Assembly (NCBI GenBank): GCA_039545315.1
Contig: BCIM01000001.1
Span: 1,275,255-1,339,254, forward strand
DNA length: 64,000 nucleotides
Source: Kondoa malvinella
Lineage: Eukaryota > Basidiomycota > Agaricostilbomycetes > Agaricostilbales > Kondoaceae
Reading direction: 5' to 3'
Shown: one piece after another, positions 1 through 8,644 of the stretch
Numbering within the stretch: position 1 is the stretch's first letter
Layout of the letters: every line of letters starts with the position of its first letter
Notes under the pieces: model-generated
Told to the model about the DNA's origin: nothing
The model's database searches: none
What the model saw: only the letters and a program-made list of their open reading frames with translations
Program-made: the position numbers and the translations under genes

Positions 1-1816
1 TCTCTGGAAGAATACCTTGCGGATCCCAACTTTGAGAAGAATCGGGAAGAATATAAAGAAAACAAGCGCATCGCTGATGGCAAGCCCGCGACAGTCAAGC
101 CAAATGGTCCGTTCGCAGACGAGATGTATTACCCGGTGCTGACTGCTTGGAAGTAGGCACTAGTGCAACTGTCAGCAAGCCTTCAGAGAGTTCATCTGCT
201 GCAGCGAGCAACGCTGAACGACCTTCCACACCGCCGTCGAAAAAGACCTTTACCGATTTCTTTGCAACAATCGAGAACGAGCAATCAAACATGTTCAATC
301 CACAGACAGGCAGCCCGACCATGTCTTACTTCCAGCAACAATCAACCTACAACCCGTTCATGAACCCGCAGATGACTGGCTATGCGCCTCAGCAGATGAA
401 CATGCAAGCTACTGGATTCCCTCAGTCCAACATGGGCATGATGCCTCAGATACAGGCGCAGCCAACAGGCTTTGCCATGGGCGGCATCCAACCTCAAATG
501 ACTGGCTATCAACCTATGCTCGCACCTCAAGCAACTGGATACAACCCATTCCGACAAAGCATGATGGCTCAGCCGAAAGGAATGATGCAAGGCCAATCTG
601 CTTTCCCTCAAGTACAGGCTGGCATGCCATCTTCGTCGTCTGCGCCAAATCTGGCTGGCAGCGCATTTGGCTCGCAACAACAACAGAATCCGTTTGGTAT
701 GCAACAACAGCAGAATCCTTCTCCGTTCGGCGGCAGTATGAATGCTCAGCCTCAACAGCAACAATCGTCACCATTTGGCAACATGACTTCCCAAGCACAA
801 GCCTCATCATCCGCGTTCGCACCTAGCACGACAAGTGCTTCACCGTTCAATACAAATCAGCCATCCGGTGCATTCCGCTCGGACTCACCCTTCAACCGAC
901 CAACATCCGGTGCTGGCAATTCCTCCCTGTCACCTCCGACGGCTCAGCCTCTAGTCGCTCAACCTACTGGTAGCCGCAACCCCTTTGCTCCTGCGCCAGG
1001 GTCTCTGCCGAATCCTACTCAAAAGCCTAAAGAGATGTCTATGAACGCTCTAGCTGCCGGCGTTTTCCAAAGTCGCAACAATTCTCTCGGAGTGAATGGC
1101 TACCAGGTTCAGCAGCCGGAGCAACAACAACAGCAGCAACAACAACAACAGCCTCTACAGAGTCAAGCAACGGGAGGAGGTGGTCTCATGGCGAATCTAG
1201 CTTCAAGCTTTACGGGCAACAATGCTCCGGCGACATCCACTGGCGCATCGCTATTTGGCTCATCTACAGCTTCCGCGCCTTTCTCCTCCGCCAACAGCTT
1301 CAGTGGGCCAAACGCTTTCCCGTCATCGCCTTCCTCTACACCAGCTTTGCAACCTCAGCCGACTGGCTTTGGAGGATCGACGGTCAAGCCTTTCAAGCCT
1401 AGCAGCAGCTTTGGCACCTCTTTAGCAGACTCCTTGCCGCCTATCACATCACAAGCTACTGGCATGTCATTCTCGACTGCCAACAGCTCGTCTGGCCGCA
1501 CTTCTTCGGCCACGGGAAGCACGATGTCTAGTAGTGCAGCCTTCAACCCTTTCCGCGCTTCAACGATCGGCTCTTCTAACTCGTCCGCGCCCAGTCTGAG
1601 CAGCCAGCCTAGTACGCTTCTTTTCACCAGTAGCCTAAATCTAGCTAACGTGAAATAACAGCTGGCTTTGCGCCCGGTGGTGTATCAAGCGCACCCTTCT
1701 CTTCAGCCTTTTCGACCAATATGAATGGACAGACCTCTACAATCGGCAACTCTTTTGGCTCGCAATTTGGCAACAATCAACAGAATGGTCAGTCGAATCA
1801 GCAGAGTCTAATATGA
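1..1816 (+). CDS. AP180/CALM-type clathrin adaptor (YAP1801-like), 3' part
   Basis: Endocytic adaptor that binds clathrin-coat partners at the plasma membrane. The first 35 codons (SLEEYLADPNFEKNREEYK...) match the end of the ANTH domain of Yap1801/AP180; the lipid-binding part lies off the left edge. The remaining ~535 residues are a low-complexity tail rich in Q, S, P and F with five NPF motifs (EH-domain ligands), a glutamine run at about 1120-1155 and nine QxTG motifs. Exons are 1-106, 157-1611 and 1662-1816; both introns are 50 bp, with branch-like ctgac and ctaac. Splicing at 1612-1661 avoids a stop at 1656-1658 and continues the tail to TGA at 1814-1816. The family assignment is strong; exact orthology to Yap1801 is inferred. 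Confidence 0.85.
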
Positions 1817-1889
1817 GGCAAGGTGTAGAGCGGTCGATTGTAGTGTACATATGTCCATCAGCAAAGGAGAGTGCTAGAGCAGTGCAAAG

Positions 1890-3345
1890 TGACTTCTAAC
1901 CTCAATCGCTACTCGAGCGAGAGTCCCAATGATGCAAAAAACGTACTATGTTTCTAACTATGATTGATGCTACTATGATGATGCTCCCTTTTTATTTGCC
2001 CTTTTTGATGAATGCCCTAACCAAAGACGAATTTACGAATCTAGAGAGCGACACAACGACCTTGCATGCAGCCTTCATTCTCGCCAGAGCTGTAATATTT
2101 GAGTCAGCATATCTCGACGAGGGAGAAGGAGAGACTCACCAGACGTTGCCGCAAGCACCGCACGCTTCAATGGAAGAAGATAGATCTTGGCATGAATAGT
2201 CGTGGCTGGCAATGGCTGCAGGAGTGAGCGAGGGGAGACCAGAAAGAGGGCAGGCCGATTCTTCAGCAGAAGGGCAGAGCGAGCTGATGGGCAGAGCGCG
2301 TCTACGAGAGCCACCACCTGCAGCCTGAGATGGACCCGGGTTGGGCGTGTCGGCAACGCAATCGCCTGCCGAGTTTTTGGAGAAGCCAGGCGCGCAGACA
2401 AAGCCACATCCAGTGCCGATCGGGTTAAAAAAGAGACCTCCAGCATCGTCGCAGGTTGGGACTTGGCCGTTGATGGCAGCGCAGACTTCAAGTTGGACAA
2501 AGCGTCGGACTCTCTGTGTAAATCAGGGTCAGTCACTGTCGAGAAAGAGAGCAAAGGAGAGGGAAGACGAACGACAAGAGATCGAATTCTGGCCATGAGG
2601 ATCTCGAGGATGTTGGCGTTCGGGAGCACCTGAAGCTTGACGCAAGTGTCGAGCGTGACAGAACCGAGCAGAGGGATGCGAGGAGTTTGGACCTTGGCAT
2701 AGGCTAGGACGTCGACGAGACTGTTCCAAAAGACGCGTCACCAAAGGAAACTGCACATGGAGGGATGAGCGACTTACGAAGGGTCTTGCACAGGGGTTGC
2801 CTGAATGAGAGGCGAAGCTGCAGCCAAGGCAGTCGCGATAAGGGCAAGGTAGGCTTTAGCGAGCATCTTTGTTTGAACGAGTGTGGGTTCTGTGCAAGAG
2901 TGAGACGCGTCAATAGAGCTGCAAGGTGTATGACTGACGGTAAAAGAGTGACTGGAAGTGATTGAACTTGGACAAGAAAGTGAGATGGGAGAGCAGGAAG
3001 AAGAGGCGCAAGAGAGAACAGCGATCCTTTTGTAGGCGCACTAAGGAAGAAAGTTCCCAGCGCGGGCTTCGGCCAGAGTCGATTGGGTCTGTCATGCTAC
3101 CTCCTTGCATGAAATTTTTGGACGCTCATACATTCGCATGAAGAGGACAGGGGAAGGTCAAGCGATAACGTTCGGGCACAAATACGGCATACAGAGTATG
3201 TGAGCATGACAAGGCAAGCGACTTCGTCGGACAGGCAAAGGAATAGACTCGTCACAGTAACTTGGATGGCCTTGTTGCAGCCCGTCAAGCGAAAAGCAGA
3301 GCTACAGCAGAAATAGATCAGTCGCAGATCCCACATTCGCGCTCG
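1890..3345. repeat. Left arm of a 1.46 kb inverted duplication
   Basis: Reads as the reverse complement of 6137-7592 with equal length (1456 bp). The outer edge is just after a gcaaag stretch at 1885-1889; the inner edge is the ctcga at 3341-3345. It contains a whole CPL1-domain gene (2041-2866) plus its upstream region. Base-by-base reading shows about 12 substitutions or small indels in the inner ~380 bp and about 10 in the outer ~240 bp, with none noticed in the ~830 bp between. No terminal inverted repeats of transposon type, transposase or target-site duplication were seen at the ends, so this looks like a segmental inverted duplication rather than a transposon. Confidence 0.93.
2041..2866 (-). 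CDS. Secreted cysteine-rich CPL1-domain protein, left copy
   Basis: Predicted secreted protein of 219 aa, apparently identical to the right-arm copy at 6617-7444. Exons on the minus strand are 2866-2778, 2720-2573, 2513-2140 and 2089-2041. The N-terminus (MLAKAYLALIATALAAA) is a signal peptide. A middle Cys/Gly segment (TCDDAGGLFFNPIGTGCG) precedes a C-terminal block with SLCPSAEESACPLSG, SIEACGACGN and GCMQGRCVAL, the layout of the fungal CPL1-like domain; Cryptococcus CPL1 is a secreted virulence-associated protein. The only difference I saw inside the gene is intron 3 (50 bp here, 52 bp in the other copy). It is convergent with the AP180 gene and divergent from the HNH-like gene. The host role is unknown. 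Confidence 0.82.
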
Positions 3346-3380
3346 ATGTCTTGCAAGCGTATTTTGTCGATATTTCAGAA
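2867..3380. promoter_or_regulatory. Divergent intergenic region, left copy of the duplicated promoter
   Basis: 514 bp between the start codons of the left CPL1 gene (minus) and the HNH-like gene (plus). The first 479 bp lie inside the left inverted-repeat arm and are ~97% the same as the region upstream of the peroxiredoxin and right CPL1 genes. Only the last 35 bp before the HNH-like ATG are unique. No canonical TATA box is obvious; a tacaaaagg-like element sits about 170 bp upstream of each CPL1 start. Confidence 0.6.
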
Positions 3381-4696
3381 ATGTCGCTGCGCGACATTTT
3401 TCATGATAGCTTGCTCCTCAGCATCCAATTGTGCTCCCAGAGCGATCTCTCTGCAACACATCAGACCATCGTCCCATGGCTTCTACTGGACGAAACTGCT
3501 CTGAAGTGCATGCAGCAGGGCTTTCCTGAGTCTCACTGCATGGATGGTCATTTTCTTCTGCGCCTCATGACTGCGACGATCGGTCAAAAGGGGCATCTCA
3601 CTATGTCGCATTCAAACCAATCGCTCGACCTTGATGTCCCCGTCAGCTCGTTGATATCTTCGCCGCAAGTCGAGCTCGTTTTCCATCTGGCAGATACCCA
3701 AGCAAATGTCTTGCATACGATGATGCCAGTCACCGAGATGACCAGATCTGAAAGTTCGAAAGGCTCCTCTTCAACTTCGTCCGGATCGCTTCAAATGGTG
3801 TCCCAGCCATTCTTTACGGACCAAGAGATTGACGCTTTGGACATGGGCATGTATGGGACTGTTGATGAGGGGAAGCAGTACGCGGCCAGGACTCGAGCAA
3901 ACCATATGAGGGACTTGGTCACCAGTCGAGATGCCCACTGCAGAGCCAGCCATCTAGGCCCTCTTATTTCTCAGAATGTGCGTTTGATCAAGAAGAGCAA
4001 TCCTGATATCGTGAGTGCTCCATACAGTTATCGCTCACTTCGCATACTGATCAAATGTAGTCGATACCCTTCATTCTACACGCTCGTAATGGATGGAACG
4101 CGGATATCGAAGAGCACAGCTTTGATTGGCATGGCGTGAGCTACGAGTATAGCTTCTTGTCTCTGTCACTAAGAGCTATGATGCACCAGGTCTCCGATCA
4201 TCGCGTTGGCGTCTGCTTCTAAATCTGTTGCTCATGTGCATCGACAGTAATGCCATGACCTGCTATGCGGTGAGTGTACCCAGACAATATAGAACGCTGT
4301 TGTTCAATGATTGCCTAGATACCGGACAAGCCAAACAGCTCCAATTACCAAATTTGCCTCCTTCCTTTCGATCGTGAATCCTGCACCGCCTTATCGGCCG
4401 TTCACGCAGTATCAACTGAATCTCAAATCACACCAGACTCGGATACAATCTTGCCCACTTTTCCTACGAAGCCTTTGCTTGGGCAATCTTTCGACGCACG
4501 GATCGGAGAAGCTGATCAGCCATTGCGCTGTTTCTGGGATTGGCTCCTCGGATCAAGGATATTGGCCAGATTTGGAAGCGTGCAAGCAAAGGAGCTTGCC
4601 GAACGTTCGCCCCTCGTCAATGCTGTTGACTTGTGGAGGCAGAAGTTGAATAAGAAGCCGCGAGCGATTAAGCTCTCTCCAGGTTCTGTGTCATGA
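3381..4696 (+). CDS. HNH-nuclease-like hypothetical protein
   Basis: About 392 aa in four exons: 3381-4010, 4061-4135, ~4174-4269 and 4319-4696. The second intron (4136-4173) would be only 38 bp and is the least certain; other acceptors there break the frame. Residues ~185-270 run LVTSRDAHCRAS, then IPFILHARNGW, then NLLLMCIDSNAMTCYA. This order recalls fungal HNH_2 domains (RDxxCxxTG, AHIxP, NGLLLxxxxHxxFD), but the final His and Asp of that pattern are not clearly present, so an active nuclease is doubtful. The N-terminal ~150 residues resemble nothing I recognise. Start chosen at the first ATG (MSLRDIFHD), 35 bp beyond the left repeat arm. It is convergent with the peroxiredoxin gene. Confidence 0.55.
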
Positions 4697-4986
4697 AGTA
4701 AGGGGCCAATGCAGCAGTACTCGTTGATCAGCTGTCCTATTAGACGAGTTCGTGATGTTCTGTGACCTCGCAACCGATGTGATGCGGCCTCTATCATCTG
4801 CCTCCATCAGACCTGTACAAATGCCTTGTCGTAGATAAGCAGAACAGCACTTTAGCACAGCGATCATAGTATGCCCTCTCCTTGGCGCGCATTCACACTA
4901 GAGCATCGGTCCATACCACCAAGGGCAAAGAAACAGCGGTATTCTGACATTTTGACCTGCTAGTCTACACGACCATCTTTTACTAC

Positions 4987-6096
4987 TCAAGCTTTGGTCT
5001 TCTTAGCTTCCCCGCTGTTGACCTCATCCGGGGCTTTCCTCTTGTCGCCGGCAGCAGCATCATCGTCGACGTTGGCTGAAGTCTTTTCCTTTGGCAGAGT
5101 AGCGAAACGAAGATCTGCTTTTTGTCAACCAAAGTTCGGTCTAGCTAGAGTTTGAGCTTACAAGGCTTGACTGTTCTGTAGCCCGGGAAAAGCTTCTCGG
5201 CTTCGTCGTTCTTCACAGATGGGTGAACAATAACATCCTGGCCAGGAGTCCAGTTGATCGGGGTAGTCACTCTGTTGGCATCACCAGTCTGAAGCGAGTC
5301 GAGGACGCGAAGGACTTCTGCAGTGTTGCGACCTGTGCTAGCTGGGTAGGACATGATGAGGCGAACCTTCTTTGCTGGGTCGATAATGAAGACCGAGCGG
5401 ATGGTGAATGCAATGCCTTTTGAGTCGACATTGGTAGCATCTTGGTGGTCAATCATGTCGTACGCCAAGGCCACTTTGCGCTCTTTGTCACCGATGATGG
5501 GAAATTTCAGATCGGTCTCCGAAATCTCACTGTATACTAATGAGTGAAAGCTTGCAAGTCATGCATTATACATACTTGATGTCTTTGATCCATCCACCGC
5601 TGAGCCATATGTGAGCATATAGTTACGATAGAGCCTAAGAGACGTACTGGCTGTCTACAGTGTTGGCTGAAAGTCCGATCAGCTTGCAATTCCTCTTGGT
5701 GAATTCAGGCTCTAGCTTGGCGAAAGCCCCTAGCTCGGTGGTGCAGACGGGCGTGTAGTCTGCGCTGTATCAGCAATGCTCAGAAGGCAGAACATCATAG
5801 CCTGCCTACCTTCAGGGTGCGAGAACAGGATGACCTATGCAGCACTTTAACACGCAACGACATGCGCTGTAGAGCTCTGACTGACCCACTTCTCTCCGAT
5901 AAACTCGTGAAAGTCAATAGGGCCAGAAGTCGTTTCAGCCTTTGCGAAGAGGTCAGCTTTCCCGCCGTGTCGAGCCAGATTGCCCACTCACCTTGAAATT
6001 CGGCGCAACGCTTCCCAAACGAAGACTGCAAGTAACACACATGAGCGAGAAGCTCGATAACATGCCTAGAACTTACGGCTCTGGTCTGTCTGACAT
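4987..6096 (-). CDS. 1-Cys peroxiredoxin (Prx6/PRX1 type)
   Basis: Thiol peroxidase that reduces H2O2 and organic hydroperoxides. The protein starts MSDRPEP, then [14 protein letters not shown], and carries the peroxidatic cysteine in [20 protein letters not shown]. The 1-Cys C-terminal half follows ([65 protein letters not shown]). After the usual family end there is a charged ~35-residue tail ending GEAKKTKA with KRK and KKTK clusters, which could target the nucleus or may simply be a lineage extension. There are many small exons; the first is only 20 nt of coding sequence (6096-6077). The start lies 40 bp outside the right repeat arm, so its promoter is essentially arm sequence. Confidence 0.92.
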
Positions 6097-6616
6097 GCTG
6101 AAGATCTGCTTTCGTCGTTGGCTGCGAGACTTCGAGTCGAGCGCGAAGCGGGATCTGCGACTGATCTATGTCTGCTGTAGCTCTGCTTTTCGCTTGACGG
6201 GCTGCAACAAGGCCATCCAAGTTACTGTGACGAGTCTATTCCTTTGCCTGTCCGACGAAGTCGCTTGCCTTGTCATGCTCACATACTCTGTATGCCGTAT
6301 TTGTGCCCGAACGTTATCGCTTGACCTTCCTCTGTCCTCTTCATGCCATTGTATGAGCGTCCGAAAATTTCATGCAAGGAGGTAGCATGACAGACCCAAT
6401 CGACTCTGGCCGAAGCCCGCGTTGGGAACTTTCTTCCTTAGTGCGCCTACAAAAGGACCGCTGTTCTCTCTTTCGCCTCTTCTTCCTGCTCTTCCATCTC
6501 ACTTTCTTTTCCCAAGTTCAATCACTTCCAGTCACTCTTTTACCGTCAGTCATACACCTTGCAGCTCTATTGACGCGTCTCACTCTTGCACAGAACCCAC
6601 ACTCGTTCAAACAAAG
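6097..6616. promoter_or_regulatory. Divergent intergenic region, right copy of the duplicated promoter
   Basis: 520 bp between the start codons of the peroxiredoxin gene (minus) and the right CPL1 gene (plus). 480 bp of it lie inside the right repeat arm and nearly match the region at 2867-3345. The same promoter sequence thus faces a peroxiredoxin here and the HNH-like gene on the other side. The last ~100 bp before the CPL1 ATG look identical in both arms; differences are concentrated farther upstream. Confidence 0.6.
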
Positions 6617-7592
6617 ATGCTCGCTAAAGCCTACCTTGCCCTTATCGCGACTGCCTTGGCTGCAGCTTCGCCTCTCATTCAGGCAACCCCTGTGCAAGAC
6701 CCTTCGTAAGTCGCTCATCCCTCCATGTGCAGTTTCCTTTGGTGACGCGTCTTTTGGAACAGTCTCGTCGACGTCCTAGCCTATGCCAAGGTCCAAACTC
6801 CTCGCATCCCTCTGCTCGGTTCTGTCACGCTCGACACTTGCGTCAAGCTTCAGGTGCTCCCGAACGCCAACATCCTCGAGATCCTCATGGCCAGAATTCG
6901 ATCTCTTGTCGTTCGTCTTCCCTCTCCTTTGCTCTCTTTCTCGACAGTGACTGACCCTGATTTACACAGAGAGTCCGACGCTTTGTCCAACTTGAAGTCT
7001 GCGCTGCCATCAACGGCCAAGTCCCAACCTGCGACGATGCTGGAGGTCTCTTTTTTAACCCGATCGGCACTGGATGTGGCTTTGTCTGCGCGCCTGGCTT
7101 CTCCAAAAACTCGGCAGGCGATTGCGTTGCCGACACGCCCAACCCGGGTCCATCTCAGGCTGCAGGTGGTGGCTCTCGTAGACGCGCTCTGCCCATCAGC
7201 TCGCTCTGCCCTTCTGCTGAAGAATCGGCCTGCCCTCTTTCTGGTCTCCCCTCGCTCACTCCTGCAGCCATTGCCAGCCACGACTATTCATGCCAAGATC
7301 TATCTTCTTCCATTGAAGCGTGCGGTGCTTGCGGCAACGTCTGGTGAGTCTCTCTCTTTCTCTATGGTCGAGATATGCTGACTCAAATATTACAGCTCTG
7401 GCGAGAATGAAGGCTGCATGCAAGGTCGTTGTGTCGCTCTCTAGATTCGTAAATTCGTCTTTGGTTAGGGCATTCATCAAAAAGGGCAAATAAAAAGGGA
7501 GCATCATCATAGTAGCATCAATCATAGTTAGATACATAGTCGTTTTGCATCATTGGGACTCTCGCTCGAGTAGCGATTGAGATTAGAAGTCA
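6137..7592. repeat. Right arm of the 1.46 kb inverted duplication
   Basis: Inverted copy of 1890-3345. From about 6518 to 7353 I found no difference between the arms, including introns 1 and 2 of the CPL1 gene. Differences are confined to ~6137-6517 (for example gaagcggg against gaatgtggg at the inner end), intron 3 (7344-7395) and the 3' flank (for example agtcgttttgc against agtacgttttttgc). The spacer between the arms is 2791 bp (3346-6136). The arrangement can support intra-chromosomal inversion of the spacer. Confidence 0.93.
6617..7444 (+). CDS. Secreted cysteine-rich CPL1-domain protein, right copy
   Basis: Second copy of the 219-aa secreted protein. Exons are 6617-6705, 6763-6910, 6970-7343 and 7396-7444; introns are 57, 59 and 52 bp. 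Splicing is supported by the frame: the last exon supplies CSGENEGCMQGRCVAL, completing the conserved C-terminal cysteines of the CPL1-like domain after EACGACGNV. A signal peptide covers residues ~1-22. A central RRRAL sequence could be a Kex2-type cleavage site (inference). The 5' and 3' flanks belong to the repeat arm, so the copy carries its own promoter. It is divergent from the peroxiredoxin gene and convergent with the myosin light chain gene. Confidence 0.82.
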
Positions 7593-7842
7593 TTCCGCGC
7601 CTCATTGCTTGCAGAGAACACTAAACGATCTAGCTGATCAATGAGATCTGAGACGATGCACCACTAGAGCGTGATATCAGAAAGAATGTAAGAGTGAAGC
7701 AGGCAGGAGACGATGTAGAAAGAGAAGAGCTACTGAGATGGTATCACCCTGCATATGTGGACTATAGGACGAGTAAGATCGAATCAGAAGAACGAATGCC
7801 TCAAGCCCGAAACTGGTATGCCATACAAACAATAACGAGCCT
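7445..7842. other. Convergent intergenic region, end of the right repeat arm
   Basis: 398 bp between the stop codons of the right CPL1 gene and the myosin light chain gene. The first 148 bp are still repeat-arm 3' flank and the rest is unique. Short ORFs here have no coding character. I see no RNA gene. Confidence 0.6.
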
Positions 7843-8623
7843 CTACTGCGCCAGAATCTGGTTGACGAACTGCGCATAGTTGATGTTCCCGTCACTGCTC
7901 TTAATCAGGACATTGCTTTGTAGATAAAGAGGGAAACTCACGCTCCGACCTTGACACCCTTGAGCAGCTCATCCACTTCATCATCTGAAAGCTTTTCCCC
8001 TAAGCTGGTAAGAACGTATCGTAGCTCTCCTACACCAATGTAGCCTGTCCCGTCTTTGTCAAACACTTGGAAACCGCGAATGAATTCGTCTGAATCCAAT
8101 GTCAGATTTCCAGCTGCAATGGGAAGAGAGACACAGAAAGACGAACCTGCTGTGCCAGCTGATTTGTAACCATCCGGTCTGTTCAGTACTCGCTGGAAGG
8201 TGTCAAAGTCGACTGTAGAGACGCGGCAACCTAAGTACTTATTCAGTCCAATGGTTTGAGGTCAACGAACCATCAGAAGGTAGACCAGCTTCAATCTCTC
8301 CCACTTCAGCTTGCGTCGGGTTCTGACCTAGCGCACGTAGCAAGTCGCCAATGCTTGATTTCGGGATAGATTTCGTCCCTCGTTTGTCAAAGAGTGACTA
8401 TAGGAACATAAGGACGGCATGAGGATATGGAACAGGAAGGAGAAGTGAGAGAGAGGTACGAAAGCTTCACTTATTTCAGCTAAGAAAAGGCAAAGAGGAG
8501 GTCATAGGGCATGAGCGCAAGTCAACATGACAGCACAGAGAAGGGAAGAACCTTGCGATGCCTGTTGGAATGCATTAGTACAAGCATATAACGCGTGAAT
8601 ACACCGTGTAAAGAGCTCACCAT
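7843..8623 (-). CDS. Myosin essential light chain (Cdc4-like EF-hand protein)
   Basis: 148-aa EF-hand protein of the calmodulin superfamily. It begins MASQAEISEAFSLFDKRG, carries one near-canonical Ca2+ loop ([12 protein letters not shown], residues ~92-103) followed by [20 protein letters not shown], and ends [17 protein letters not shown]. The other EF loops are degenerate ([12 protein letters not shown] lacks acidic positions), as in essential light chains that bind the myosin neck; Cdc4 of fission yeast acts at the cytokinetic ring. The 5' end is split into tiny exons: ATG alone (8623-8621), 10 nt (8561-8552) and 20 nt (8479-8460). Intron 1 contains a perfect tactaat branch site. The ATG lies 21 bp from the divergent ORC6 start. 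Confidence 0.88.
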
Positions 8624-8644
8624 AGCTTGGATATTTGCAAGTGG

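Noticed and set aside
1100..1160. CAA/CAG run as an unstable microsatellite of note
   Set aside because: Only about a dozen glutamine codons in an already Q-rich tail; ordinary for endocytic adaptors.
2075..2633. Long ORFs on both strands of the left repeat arm (about 143 and 184 codons), repeated in the right arm
   Set aside because: The plus-strand frame here and the unspliced minus-strand frame are shadows of the CPL1 exons; only the spliced frame gives a signal peptide and conserved cysteines.
6617..7444. CPL1-type gene as a hydrophobin
   Set aside because: Cysteine spacing lacks the hydrophobin CC pairs; the C-terminal pattern fits the CPL1-like domain instead.
1890..7592. Inverted repeat as a transposon with terminal inverted repeats
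   Set aside because: The arms are gene-bearing, there is no transposase between them, the inner genes are ordinary (peroxiredoxin, HNH-like), and no target-site duplication is visible.
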